The notes under the pieces: generated by a model
What the model was told of the DNA's origin: nothing
The model's database searches: none
What the model saw: only the letters and a program-made list of their open reading frames with translations
NCBI GenBank assembly: GCA_032622095.1
Contig: CP136064.1
Coordinates: forward strand, 46,823,573 to 46,887,572
Direction of reading: 5' to 3'
Length of the DNA stretch: 64,000 nt
Source of the DNA: Siphonodentalium dalli
Taxonomy: Eukaryota; Mollusca; Scaphopoda; Gadilida; Siphonodentaliidae
In this document: positions 49,202 to 61,057 of the stretch, piece by piece
Layout of the letters: each line of letters starts with the position of its first letter
How positions within the stretch are numbered: position 1 is the first letter of the stretch
Made by a program: the position numbers and the translations under genes

Positions 49202-49382
49202 AGTGTTTTAAAAGGTAGATTTCCAATAGAAATTGTTATGTTCTAAAAATAACCACATTTGCTCTGCCACTTCATAGAAAATAATTGAAGGAATCAAATT
49301 TCCTGGTGACCGACTCTATCTCAAATTTATTATTTCACACCCAGAAGCTATAAAGAAATTTCAGGGAAGATATACACCCTAT

Positions 49383-49670
49383 TTAAAGGTACTCAATCCG
49401 ATTCGATGGTCCCCATTCGATGGTCCAACAACAACAACAACAACAACAACAACATTTTTAGAAATGCCGTTTCAGTTATCAGAATCGATTAATTGCCCAA
49501 AAATTAATGCTTACCACTGTAAAATTGCCCGAAACGTGTTATTATCACCATGTTGTTCGACAAAAAATTGGCATTATTATCGACAGAAAGCCTCTTAAAA
49601 TATTTTTTTGCTCCGAATCCAAATAAATAGTACTTGAGGGGCGCTTAATCGGATTATGCATAATTAAGTA
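49383..49670. mobile_element. Harbinger-type MITE
   Basis: Starts TTAAAGGTACTCAATCCGAT, has an (AAC)n run and TTATCAGAATCGATTAATTG, and ends with a degenerate inverse of the start (TTAATCGGATTATGCATAAT). The same family occurs at 22000-22158 next to a Harbinger transposase fragment. Confidence 0.6.
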
Positions 49671-50060
49671 GTTATATGATATATTATTCAATTGTGAAAG
49701 AATGTTTGGATATTTTATTTCAATACACATACATATTACATAATAATGATAACAATTATGGATAATTCTGTCGTATATTGTGGGGGATGGCATAATCTGG
49801 CAAGACTGTCTTCCTGTCATCCCCAGTATGGTAAATATAGAACGTAATGACTTATAGTAAGATGGCCTTGGGTGAGCCGTGCACATATTGTGTATATGTA
49901 ATTTATGAGTTTAGGGCTTAGTTTAAGAGTGTGTGAAAATGGATACTACCCGAGGGATGTTCAATACCATGTATACATCATGTCTACATGTACACCAAGC
50001 TCTGCATTCAAACAGACATGTTCAGTTAAAGTATCTACTATATTTGTCCTTTTTTTTCAG

Positions 50061-50155
50061 GGGAAGATTGGCAGTCTTATCTTTATGATGTCACCTACTC
50101 TCCCAGGCCCCGAGAAGGCAACAAACCGTCCGTGACTTTCTGTCGTCGTCTATAA
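50061..50155 (+). CDS. candidate terminal exon, product unknown
   Basis: A strong acceptor (CCTTTTTTTTTCAG) is followed by a frame that enters in phase 1 and reads GEDWQSYLYDVTYSPRPREG, then NKPSVTFCRRL and TAA. AATAAA follows 58 nt after the stop. The composition looks like real protein. The upstream exons are not found. It could be an alternative last exon of the astacin gene, whose C-terminal introns are also phase 1, or the end of another gene. The shadow frame starting at 49905 is less likely. No family recognised. Confidence 0.4.
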
Positions 50156-50212
50156 TCCCTGCTTACTACTATTGTGTGTATTCACTTCAGACTTTAGCTT
50201 GTACTTTAACTA

Positions 50213-50218
50213 AATAAA
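50213..50218 (+). promoter_or_regulatory. candidate poly(A) signal after the terminal exon
   Basis: AATAAA lies 58 nt after the TAA at 50153. The same hexamer lies at 52939-52944 in the second copy. Confidence 0.4.
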
Positions 50219-50659
50219 CCAGTATTCTTATTGCGCTAATATGTGGCCATTAAATTTAGAGCGTACCCATGAAAAGCTGGACCTATATTTTCTAAATGTT
50301 TTAGATGTCTCTAATAATTATTAGTCACAGTATAATCTTTAAAATGGATTGTTACATAATAAGTCCAAATTCAAAGGACATTAACTTCAAAAATACGTTT
50401 TATTCCACATCCGTTGACGCGAGCCACATGTATTCAACCAGAGCTACCACGTGTTGACATTGTTGCCAAAAAGCGATGACTTGCACGGCGTCAATTGTCC
50501 GCTCAGGGCGATGGACAGATTATTTCCAATCTTTCGTCAGAATTAAATCACAATAAAGGTAGTTATTGCATCAATGGTTATCAGAGTCATGGATTAAACT
50601 TATCCGACACCATGGTTTGGAATAAATACAGAACACAACTTGCATAATAATCTAGAATC

Positions 50660-50780
50660 TTTAATCGAGCTCGTTGAGGACGGCGCATAATTAGTTTCAC
50701 TCACACTCCGCTTTCGTGAAATATATGCTCGCGCCGTCCGCAACTCATTCCATAAAAGATTCCCGATTAAGATGTGCGTT
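50660..50780. repeat. inverted repeat within the duplicated unit
   Basis: CGTTGAGGACGGCGC near 50669 faces GCGCCGTCCGCAACTCATTCC near 50731, and outer AGAATCTTTAATCG faces AAAGATTCCCGATTAA. Loop about 47 nt. Present again at +2726. Confidence 0.5.
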
Positions 50781-50997
50781 GTGTTCTGTCTACAACAGCG
50801 CATCTGTGATTTGACATGGACTCAGGAATAACTTATATTTAATTTATTTTTATTGATATATGATATATTTGCATACAACAAATACTGTAACAATATTGTT
50901 CATTGAAATAAACTTATTCCTAGAATCTGATTTGTCAAATAGTCTGCCAATATTCTGCCATCATACGGCAGCGGTACACTGCCAAAAATATTTTCTC

Positions 50998-51500
50998 AAT
51001 TCAGGAAAAAAAAAACACTTGAAATGAGAAATTATCTTGGGAGAATAGCTAGAAAAATAAGCACAGCATATTTTCTAGGTCAAGAAATGAAAGGGTGGGA
51101 AAATTTCTTTTCTGAGAAAATTTCTTTAAGAAAACACAGTAATCTTAGTAATAAAATCCTAGTAAAACAATCTTAGTATAGATTTTTTTTCTTAATATAG
51201 GAAAGATTGTTTTACTCGCATAAGTTTATTTTTCTTAAAATAAGATAAGTATAAGATACTGCGATTATCTTGGGAGAATAGCCAGAAATTTAAGAAAGCT
51301 ACAAAATTATTCTAGAACAAGAAAAAATATTTTCTATAGTAAGAAATATCGTCAAGATATATTATCTTAAGTGATGCCAATGTTTTCTAGAATGAGATTT
51401 TCTCAAGCAGGAAAATAAATCTAAGTAAGGAAAACAAGTTTTCTTAAGTAGGAATATTTTCCCCAATTAGGAAAGATAATTAGAAAACAATTCTTAATTA
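50998..51500. repeat. degenerate AAGAAAA/TTTTCTT element
   Basis: Dense, imperfect palindromic words such as TTTTCTTAAGTAGGAA and ATTATCTTGGGAGAATAGC (twice) fill about 500 bp. Probably an old self-complementary repeat. Present again at 53724-54226. Confidence 0.5.
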
Positions 51501-51630
51501 AGAAAAACATTTAATTTTAAATATAGAATTTTTATTGTGTTTTAAGATATACAATTGACATTTATTCTGAATATAAAAACTTCTTTGTAAATATTATTGT
51601 TAAATGTATAGTAGAGACAATAAGGGGGGC

Positions 51631-51927
51631 TTAAAGGCACGGGAGGCCTTAGTTGTCGAAAATATTCATTTCAATCACTGTAAACAGAAAAACATTCAAA
51701 CGCATACAGTATCGCTCATATATACCATGACCATCGCGTAAACAGCATGCTATCATAATGACCTACTATATTTTACCTAAGCAAGAACCTGATTGTGTTA
51801 CAGAAGACAGCACAGTGTTACTGGCTAATCTACATAAATTATATAAACGCTCTTTATTAGTTCCATATCAGGAATTCAGCAACAAAGAGCGCTCTTTATG
51901 TTTACCATCATAATATAAACAAACACC
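51631..51927. mobile_element. left part of a TTAAAGGCACGGGAGGCC MITE, cut by the duplication
   Basis: Identical to the first 297 bp of the complete element at 54357-54844; the rest is missing because the duplicated unit starts again at 51928. Confidence 0.8.
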
Positions 51928-54653
51928 AGTGTTTTAAAAGGTAGATTTCCAATAGAAATTGTTATGTTCTAAAAATAACCACATTTGCTCTGCCACTTCA
52001 TAGAAAATAATTGAAGGAATCAAATTTCCTGGTGACCGACTCTATCTCAAATTTATTATTTCACACCCAGAAGCTATAAAGAAATTTCAGGGAAGATATA
52101 CACCCTATTTAAAGGTACTCAATCCGATTCGATGGTCCCCATTCGATGGTCCAACAACAACAACAACAACAACAACAACATTTTTAGAAATGCCGTTTCA
52201 GTTATCAGAATCGATTAATTGCCCAAAAATTAATGCTTACCACTGTAAAATTGCCCGAAACGTGTTATTATCACCATGTTGTTCGACAAAAAATTGGCAT
52301 TATTATCGACAGAAAGCCTCTTAAAATATTTTTTTGCTCCGAATCCAAATAAATAGTACTTGAGGGGCGCTTAATCGGATTATGCATAATTAAGTAGTTA
52401 TATGATATATTATTCAATTGTGAAAGAATGTTTGGATATTTTATTTCAATACACATACATATTACATAATAATGATAACAATTATGGATAATTCTGTCGT
52501 ATATTGTGGGGGATGGCATAATCTGGCAAGACTGTCTTCCTGTCATCCCCAGTATGGTAAATATAGAACGTAATGACTTATAGTAAGATGGCCTTGGGTG
52601 AGCCGTGCACATATTGTGTATATGTAATTTATGAGTTTAGGGCTTAGTTTAAGAGTGTGTGAAAATGGATACTACCCGAGGGATGTTCAATACCATGTAT
52701 ACATCATGTCTACATGTACACCAAGCTCTGCATTCAAACAGACATGTTCAGTTAAAGTATCTACTATATTTGTCCTTTTTTTTCAGGGGAAGATTGGCAG
52801 TCTTATCTTTATGATGTCACCTACTCTCCCAGGCCCCGAGAAGGCAACAAACCGTCCGTGACTTTCTGTCGTCGTCTATAATCCCTGCTTACTACTATTG
52901 TGTGTATTCACTTCAGACTTTAGCTTGTACTTTAACTAAATAAACCAGTATTCTTATTGCGCTAATATGTGGCCATTAAATTTAGAGCGTACCCATGAAA
53001 AGCTGGACCTATATTTTCTAAATGTTTTAGATGTCTCTAATAATTATTAGTCACAGTATAATCTTTAAAATGGATTGTTACATAATAAGTCCAAATTCAA
53101 AGGACATTAACTTCAAAAATACGTTTTATTCCACATCCGTTGACGCGAGCCACATGTATTCAACCAGAGCTACCACGTGTTGACATTGTTGCCAAAAAGC
53201 GATGACTTGCACGGCGTCAATTGTCCGCTCAGGGCGATGGACAGATTATTTCCAATCTTTCGTCAGAATTAAATCACAATAAAGGTAGTTATTGCATCAA
53301 TGGTTATCAGAGTCATGGATTAAACTTATCCGACACCATGGTTTGGAATAAATACAGAACACAACTTGCATAATAATCTAGAATCTTTAATCGAGCTCGT
53401 TGAGGACGGCGCATAATTAGTTTCACTCACACTCCGCTTTCGTGAAATATATGCTCGCGCCGTCCGCAACTCATTCCATAAAAGATTCCCGATTAAGATG
53501 TGCGTTGTGTTCTGTCTACAACAGCGCATCTGTGATTTGACATGGACTCAGGAATAACTTATATTTAATTTATTTTTATTGATATATGATATATTTGCAT
53601 ACAACAAATACTGTAACAATATTGTTCATTGAAATAAACTTATTCCTAGAATCTGATTTGTCAAATAGTCTGCCAATATTCTGCCATCATACGGCAGCGG
53701 TACACTGCCAAAAATATTTTCTCAATTCAGGAAAAAAAAAACACTTGAAATGAGAAATTATCTTGGGAGAATAGCTAGAAAAATAAGCACAGCATATTTT
53801 CTAGGTCAAGAAATGAAAGGGTGGGAAAATTTCTTTTCTGAGAAAATTTCTTTAAGAAAACACAGTAATCTTAGTAATAAAATCCTAGTAAAACAATCTT
53901 AGTATAGATTTTTTTTCTTAATATAGGAAAGATTGTTTTACTCGCATAAGTTTATTTTTCTTAAAATAAGATAAGTATAAGATACTGCGATTATCTTGGG
54001 AGAATAGCCAGAAATTTAAGAAAGCTACAAAATTATTCTAGAACAAGAAAAAATATTTTCTATAGTAAGAAATATCGTCAAGATATATTATCTTAAGTGA
54101 TGCCAATGTTTTCTAGAATGAGATTTTCTCAAGCAGGAAAATAAATCTAAGTAAGGAAAACAAGTTTTCTTAAGTAGGAATATTTTCCCCAATTAGGAAA
54201 GATAATTAGAAAACAATTCTTAATTAAGAAAAACATTTAATTTTAAATATAGAATTTTTATTGTGTTTTAAGATATACAATTGACATTTATTCTGAATAT
54301 AAAAACTTCTTTGTAAATATTATTGTTAAATGTATAGTAGAGACAATAAGGGGGGCTTAAAGGCACGGGAGGCCTTAGTTGTCGAAAATATTCATTTCAA
54401 TCACTGTAAACAGAAAAACATTCAAACGCATACAGTATCGCTCATATATACCATGACCATCGCGTAAACAGCATGCTATCATAATGACCTACTATATTTT
54501 ACCTAAGCAAGAACCTGATTGTGTTACAGAAGACAGCACAGTGTTACTGGCTAATCTACATAAATTATATAAACGCTCTTTATTAGTTCCATATCAGGAA
54601 TTCAGCAACAAAGAGCGCTCTTTATGTTTACCATCATAATATAAACAAACACC
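51928..54653. repeat. 2726-bp tandem duplication, copy 2
   Basis: Second copy of 49202-51927; see that entry. It carries the same MITE (52109-52396), candidate exon and AAGAAAA-rich element. Confidence 0.95.
52787..52881 (+). CDS. second copy of the candidate terminal exon
   Basis: Exact copy of 50061-50155 with the same acceptor, frame and stop, and AATAAA at 52939-52944. If the duplication is real, the gene has two interchangeable last exons. If it is an assembly error, only one exists. Confidence 0.35.
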
Positions 54654-54844
54654 AGGAAAATAACGTTTTATGCTTTTGTTTACATAACAATGGTCAAACA
54701 TATGACAATAACATACTGTTTATGCGATATTTCTTATTTGTATACGGACAAAGTCTGTCTACATTTTAATATTCTTTCTGTTTGTGGCGGTTTTTGAAAT
54801 ATTTTCACAGCATACCCACTGCCAAGGCCTCCCGTACCTTTAAA
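54357..54844. mobile_element. MITE with TTAAAGGCACGGGAGGCC ends, complete
   Basis: The left end TTAAAGGCACGGGAGGCC and right end GGCCTCCCGTACCTTTAA are inverse. The inner inverted pair AAACGCTCTTTATTAG and AAAGAGCGCTCTTTATG gives a second hairpin. About 490 bp. Copies at 51631 (cut) and 60556. Confidence 0.8.
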
Positions 54845-55506
54845 TATACAATCAACAATTTCTCGTTACATTTACAATGTCTCGTTTGTTCTAAAATTGC
54901 AAGTGGCCAAACAAGATACTGTGTACATACGTGAAGTGAAACTATACAAAGTACCTGTATCTTGTTCTGCCTCTTAAAATTGTATAAACCTATATACGCA
55001 ACAAAAAATATATTGATTGCTAATAATTACGCCCTGACACATGATTTCCAATATATTTATAGAAAGAGTTATCTCAAATCTGTCGGTTGCAAAAAAAATA
55101 TAACAATTTCTGTTATTTGAGTATCCAGTTCAAACGATAGGAAAAAAAATCATAACACATGACAAAACAAGCCCTGTATGTGCCTTAATAAACATTGTAA
55201 GTCTGTATTTTTTAAATGCACAGATTCTAGGACAGGTGATGTGTAATAAACACAGAAAGACACTTGTATTAATGGATTTGTTGATACGGCACTTATGCCA
55301 TTGAGGATAGATAGAACTCTAGACTGTGCTGTTCATTCTATCATTGTGCGCTAGCACTCGTGTCATATCAACAAACCCATAAACAAAATTGTGTCATTCT
55401 GTGTATATACAGCATGCTTTCAATAGCTGTTTCATGAATCATGCAGATGGTATGTTTACTGATCAGGTACTAGCCCAAGTCTTGCAACAGCTTGGGATAT
55501 TGAATT
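54845..55506. other. intergenic sequence, no feature seen
   Basis: AT-rich sequence. No repeat or frame was recognised. Confidence 0.3.
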
Positions 55507-55671
55507 CAGTAATGCCCTAAGTATAATCGACTCCTTAAACACAGTAGAATTATGGGTAACTTTTCAGGATTTAGTCGGAAATATGGCTTGTTGCCATATT
55601 TCCGACTAAATCCTGAAAAGTTACCCATAATTCTGCTGTGGTTAAGGAGTCGATTACTTCGAGCATTACTG
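55507..55671. repeat. long near-perfect hairpin, about 80-bp arms
   Basis: CAGTAATGC at 55507 pairs with GCATTACTG at 55671. The inner 57 bp around GGATTTAGTCGGAAATATGG are almost perfect inverses and the loop is only about 5 nt. Transcription either way gives a long double-stranded RNA. Probably a MITE; no clear target duplication. The 84-codon minus frame is an artefact. Confidence 0.75.
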
Positions 55672-57031
55672 TAGTTGAAACTGTTTTGGACCGAGTCCTG
55701 TCCGGCTACTCTTCTATAACATCTCAAGATATCAGTGCTGAATGGGTCACCATGAGTCACTCAATTAAACAATCGCAACGGTGTTGAGTGTTTTGCTTAT
55801 CGCTCACTATTTTAGTGCTGTATATAAACAAACGATTGACTCACACAAAGTATGTTTTGTGGATAATAACGCATTCATATGAACATTGTCCTATACATGT
55901 ACTATTAGTATATTCTTGGGAAACTTTTTGTAAATGTTATTTATAAATTATAACCTACATGTATAACGAAGGCCATCCATTCCTTTAAGTTCCAAAGATA
56001 TAAGGAGAATCACTGCATTTTAATTGCATACCGCATCCATCGTGGTGCAACTGTTTTGTGTTCAAGGGGTAACCTTACCATGATGTTGGAAATTACTGCA
56101 GTGTAATACCACAGCATTACCGGGGTAACACCACGTTAGAGATGGTCAATTACTTTAAGTATATGCAGGTTTGAAATCATCATGCTTGGGAAAGGCTGCC
56201 CTCTATGTTCTTATAAAAAAGCGTCCATTTGACCTAATCTGAAGAAATACTGGTAGTGCTACAATCAAGATAACTTCAGCCCACAATTCTGGGCGTAAAC
56301 TCCATTAGAGAAGAGCATCGGGGTGGTACCAACCGATACCACAAGGAGTGGACCGGGAAAACTTGGTCTAAACAGGTACTAGTGCATGCATGTATTACAA
56401 GTATTAAAGGGTACACTAAATCCAGCCATTTATGAGACCATCTCCTTTTATACTCAACAGAATATATACAACAAATGAATAAATTTGGCCCATGGATAAG
56501 TGCAACACTTGTGTGTTCTAATATGAACATAAGCTAGCTTAATTAACGAACCAAAGCTGAACAACATGGGTGCCCGTTTGGTGGGGTGGGGCGATTAACT
56601 ATTCATGTGGTCATTCAACCAGTAAAATTGATGTTGTGACATGGCATAGCGGCTGAAATAACGATAAACCTTTATCAACCGACCAACATGGATGTTCCTG
56701 TGGCTTCAATCTCACATGATTGAATCATTTTGTAACTGGTACCTCAAGTTCATACAGTTAGAAATATTCTAAATGTGGCCATTTGTTGGTCTACTTACAA
56801 CAGATTTTCCACTGAAAACCAAAGTTGGGGGGGGGGGGTCAGAACCAGAACCCCTCCCACCAATTATGTGGTTCTAAACTCAGCTCATAAATCACTATCT
56901 ACAAGTACATGTACATCTATCAGGACTATGAGTTCGAACTCCGTAAAATAACAGAAGCTGAGAAACTGGTGTGAATTAAACTGTGACGGGGTCTCAAGCA
57001 TGTCTACCCCTGCACATCAGAAAAATGCCAT
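55672..57031. other. intergenic sequence, no feature seen
   Basis: A G run sits near 56826-56836. Open frames lack motifs. Confidence 0.3.
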
Positions 57032-57289
57032 TAACCTTATCATGACTAGAGCTCAATGAAATTTTGCGAAAAACTGGTCCAATGCACACTTATATATATA
57101 GGAGTCTCCCATTGGGAGCCTCGCGTATATAAGAAAAGACATTGGCCTAACAACATTTGCCTTAACATTGTAAACCAGTGAACTTTTATATGCGAGGCTC
57201 ACCATGAGAGACATGCATATATTTATACATGTATACGAGTGTGCACAGGCACATTATCTTTAATGCTGTACCAGTATGAAAGGGTTAAA
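57032..57289. mobile_element. old piggyBac-like MITE with hairpin core, copy 4
   Basis: A degenerate left end TTAACCTTATCATGA and right end ATGAAAGGGTTAA enclose diverged remains of the hairpin core (CCAATGCACACTTATATATA and AGACATTGGCCTAACAA). Clearly older than copies 1-3. Confidence 0.5.
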
Positions 57290-57332
57290 TGGCAAAAGTA
57301 GCTTGAGGATGGATGTGGTTCGTTATGAACAG

Positions 57333-57420
57333 TGCAAACAACATGGTATTTATAATGAAAATGAATTATTGGCTGGAGTCATAAATTCATTTTCATTATA
57401 ATTTATACATGTTGTTTGCA
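57333..57420. repeat. hairpin with about 37-bp arms
   Basis: TGCAAACAACATGGTATTTA at 57333 pairs with its near-inverse ending at 57420, via the AATGAAAATGAATT and AATTCATTTTCATT blocks. The loop is about 11 nt. Confidence 0.65.
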
Positions 57421-58256
57421 TATATTCTGCTGTGTATAAAAGGAGATGCTCTTAATGCTCAGTGTAAAACACTGCAATATGGAACTTAAAGAGCTTTGAT
57501 CTATCTTCTACTGGAAACAACTGTTAAATTTATTAAGACTTTATCAAGTCTTTTCACAGTATAGACTACATGTTAGTATAGCACTAGTACTCACTATTAT
57601 TTCCAGACTTTTTGTGATAAAATTGCAGATAAAAGTGCAGAATTACATGTACATGTACTTGTTTTAAATTGATGCATTAAGTGCATGAGCGGCTTTAGAG
57701 TTCTTTGAAGTGCGGTCTGCAAAATAACATAAAAGTTTGTAAAAAAACAAAAAGGTACATGTACATACTACTATGATTATAGCGGTATGAAGTGTCTGGA
57801 GCACCTTTGATGGATAAAAGCGAATGTAAAACAGGCCTTAAAATTTTGCAAGAATCAAACCATAGCATTTCTACATCAAATCAGCTGCTTTTTACCAGAC
57901 TCAAACTAAGAATCATGATACTGACTCTCATCATACTAAAATCCCTACAAAATAATCTAATGGTGCGCAGATATTTCATTGGGTGTTTCAAATTATTTTA
58001 AAGGGACCCAAGGCACTCACAGTGAGTAAATATGCCAAAACATATAACATACAACAGTTCGTAAAAACATCACCACTAAGAAAAACATGAATTACTGGTT
58101 GATATATTAATTATTGAAAGTTTTCCAATAACGAAATTTCTCCTGTTGGAACCATTGCTATGTAAACAAAACTATTACAGTGATTTGTCAAAGTTTTTAT
58201 TACCGGTAGTCTAAATATTATTTTCAGAATATTTTTCAATGCTTTGGCATTGCAAT
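57421..58256. other. intergenic sequence, no feature seen
   Basis: The 69-codon frame at 57792-58001 has no recognised motif. Confidence 0.3.
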
Positions 58257-58484
58257 GTTTAACCCTTTCATGATGGGAGCTGCGCTGGTGCAGCATTAAA
58301 GATCATGTACCAGTGAATTCTTGTATATATACAAGTCTCACATAGCGAGCCTCACATGTATAAGAGAATGCACTGGATTACAAGGTCACGGTAAATATTG
58401 TTAGGCCATGTTTTCTCTAATATATGTGAGGCTCCATTTTGGAGACTCGCAAATATAAGAGAATGCATTGGCACAGGGTTTTAG
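58257..58484. mobile_element. old piggyBac-like MITE with hairpin core, copy 5
   Basis: Starts TTTAACCCTTTCATGATGGG and contains diverged versions of both hairpins (GTATAAGAGAATGCACTGG and AAGAGAATGCATTGGCACAG). It ends in a degenerate GGGTTTTA. Confidence 0.55.
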
Positions 58485-58766
58485 CAAAATTTCAGGAATC
58501 TCCAGTAATGGAAGGTTTTTAGGTTTTATTAAACTTTGGCATCTTATTGGACTTATAGAACATTGGTTGGTAATGTCACTGTAACAGTGATGTTTATCAT
58601 AATTGCTAGCATGCAATGCCATTCTTTCGTATAAATTAATTAACTCACAGAATATCGAAAGACCAGATGTGAGTATAATATAAATTTATCACCCCATTTT
58701 ATGCAGGGATACAAAAAATAAACATACATGTAACATAATGTTATGCTTTAAAGTAAACATGGACAA

Positions 58767-59142
58767 TTAAAGGTAAACAGTCTGATTTGATGGTCTCCAT
58801 ATCATAAGATTCCAAGAACAACATTTCTTAATCAATTAATTACCAAAACATAATGCTAACTACTGTCAACTCTAGTGTAACATTTTCCAAAATGTGTTAT
58901 AAATCAACATTTTGTTCATCGCAACTTGGTATCAAGATTATGTCAGTCGACTCAGTCGGCTCGTTGAATATTTGCTAGGCCGGGAAATATTCAAGGTGGT
59001 GAAAAATAACAGATTTAAAAAATTTATATTTTATAACTCAGAACTTTAAAGGGTGTGTTTCTCGACTCGAATCAATTATTTTTACCCCTGAAGCCAAAGA
59101 AATGGTAATTGAGGAGCGTGAACTCGGATTATCTATATTTAA
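58767..59142. mobile_element. Harbinger-type MITE, diverged copy
   Basis: Starts TTAAAGGTAAACAGTCTGAT, contains AGAACAACATTTC and AATGCTAACTACTGTCAACT, and ends AACTCGGATTATCTATATTT. Same family as 49383. Confidence 0.55.
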
Positions 59143-59673
59143 ATGTACATGTATTGTATGGTACATGTATAAGCCACTTTAAGCTCTTGTACATATTACT
59201 TGGCGTACAGCAGGTTGACAAAGATAAAGGACCATTAGAATATTTTGATTCTGTTATGGATTATAAGGCCTGTATGTGTACATGAATCTGATTATATTGA
59301 CATACTGCAATCATTTGTCACTTAAAAGTTCATATCCTTCAGATAACTTCAGAAACAAGGCTTAAGTCTGTTCCATGGGTACTGTTGTGGTTTGTCAAAG
59401 TTTGTGTGGAGATTTGAAACTGGTACACCTCCAAATTCTGGTCAATGTTGTATGAAATATAAAACAGTTTATGCATACGCTGGATGCACATTTTCTGAGA
59501 CTCGGTGACGCATACAAGTACATGTATGTTGTAGTACTCTAATTGAATTCACTTGCCAAGATTTTCACCTCATAAGTCTGATAAAATGTAGAGATCACTG
59601 ATCAGTCTCCATCAAGGAATGAATGCATACATATATGTGTCATTTTTTTCCTTTGATGAACACATTGAACGTC
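59143..59673. other. intergenic sequence, no feature seen
   Basis: No feature was recognised. Confidence 0.3.
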
Positions 59674-60342
59674 ATTTGGTTATAAATTAAAGCCTCCATT
59701 TCGCTACAGTGTGCACTAGTTAGTAGTTACCAGGTATGCATGGTACCGGATTCAGTGCATACCATCCATATGTATACATATAGTACTGTGGTACATGTGT
59801 ATAGCCAGGAGACTCAGGACTCACTGTCACAGCAACAACACACATTGTGTCATGCATGGACGAATACCGATAACATATACATACATGTATCCAGTACATG
59901 TACACCGAATAACATTTGAAATCCTTCCTCATCCAGTCTTTGGCAGAATTAATGATATTGGTATTAAGGGTCACCATGCAGTGTCTGCAAGAAGCACTCA
60001 GGAAACATGATTTGGTTATAAATTAAAGCCTCCATTTCGCTGCAGTGTGCACTAGTTACCAGGTATGCATGGTACTGGATTCAGTGCATACCGTCCGTAG
60101 GTATACATATAGTACTGTGGTACATGCGTATAGCCAGAAGACTCATGACTCACTGTCACACAGCAACAACACACATTGTGGCATGCATGGACGAATACCG
60201 ATAACATCTACAGTACATGTATCCAGTACATGTACACCGAATAACATTTGAAATCCTTCCTCATCCAGTCTTGGGCAGAATTAATAATATTGGTATTAAG
60301 GGTCACTATGCAGTGTCTGCAAGAAGCACTCAGGAAACATGA
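59674..60342. repeat. tandem duplication, 336-bp and 333-bp copies
   Basis: ATTTGGTTATAAATTAAAGC starts copies at 59674 and 60010. Both run to CAGGAAACATGA. They differ by scattered substitutions and small gaps. CAGCAACAACACACATTGTG and GAATACCGATAACAT are shared landmarks. It lies just downstream, in gene sense, of the candidate minus-strand exon. Confidence 0.9.
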
Positions 60343-60357
60343 TTCTATGATTGGTTA

Positions 60358-60418
60358 TCAGATATCAGGCATTGATTGAAATTTTGATGTCTCAATCCAG
60401 TCAAGCAGCTCCTCCTGT
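60358..60418 (-). CDS. candidate minus-strand terminal exon
   Basis: On the minus strand TCTTTTTTTCAG precedes 60418. With one base completing a codon, the frame reads QEELLDWIETSKFQSMPDI then TGA (60358-60360). Amphipathic, charged, protein-like. The upstream exons would lie at higher coordinates, perhaps beyond 64000, and none was found here. A competing frame (RRSCLTGLRHQNFN...) is open too, so the call is tentative. No family recognised. Confidence 0.35.
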
Positions 60419-60555
60419 CTGAAAAAAAGATTTGAATGCTTGTAATGACGTCAGAAAAGAGGAAAGACTGATCATATACATATTATTAAGATACATCATC
60501 CCCTCCCCCATGAATGACTAAAATAAAATTTAACTCATTTGATATACCGGTATGT

Positions 60556-61057
60556 TTAAAGGCACGTGAGGCCTTAGTTGTCGAAAATATTCATATTTGT
60601 TCTAATCACCGTAAACAGAAAAACATTAAAACGCATACAGTTTCGTTCATATATACCATGGGCATCACGTAAACAGCATGTTATCATAAAGACCTATTAT
60701 ATTTTACCTAAGCAAGAGCCTGATTGTGTTACAGAAGACAGCACAATGCTACTGGCTAATCACACACAAATGGCATAAACGCTCTTTATTAGTTCCATAT
60801 CAGGAATTCACCACCAAAGAACGCTCTTTATGTTTACCATCATAATATAAACAAACACCAGAAAAGTAACTTTTTATGCTTTTGTTTACATAACAATGGT
60901 CAAACATTTGACAATAACATACTGTTTATGCGATATTTCTTATTTGTATACGGACAAAGTCTGTCTACATTTTGATGTTCTTTCTGTTTGTGGCGGTTTT
61001 TGACGGGTGGAAATATTTTCACAGGATACCCACCGCCAAGGCCAACCGTACCTTTAA
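60556..61057. mobile_element. MITE, second complete copy of the 54357 family
   Basis: TTAAAGGCACGTGAGGCC at the left and GGCCAACCGTACCTTTAA at the right. The interior, including ACAGAAGACAGCACA and AACGCTCTTTATTAGTTCC, matches 54357-54844 with scattered changes. Confidence 0.8.

Larger units (their letters stand above)
49202..51927. repeat. 2726-bp tandem duplication, copy 1
   Basis: All compared stretches are identical to 51928-54653 at an offset of 2726, including open frames of 113, 76 and 67 codons. The junction falls at CACCAG|TGTTTT inside a MITE that is complete only after copy 2. Two bases (AG) are shared at the breakpoints. Either a very recent duplication or an assembly artefact. 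Confidence 0.95.

Noticed and set aside
49545-49886. 113-codon minus frame, identical at 52271-52612, as a duplicated gene
   Set aside because: Its identity only reflects the whole-segment duplication; it overlaps a MITE and has no recognised domain.
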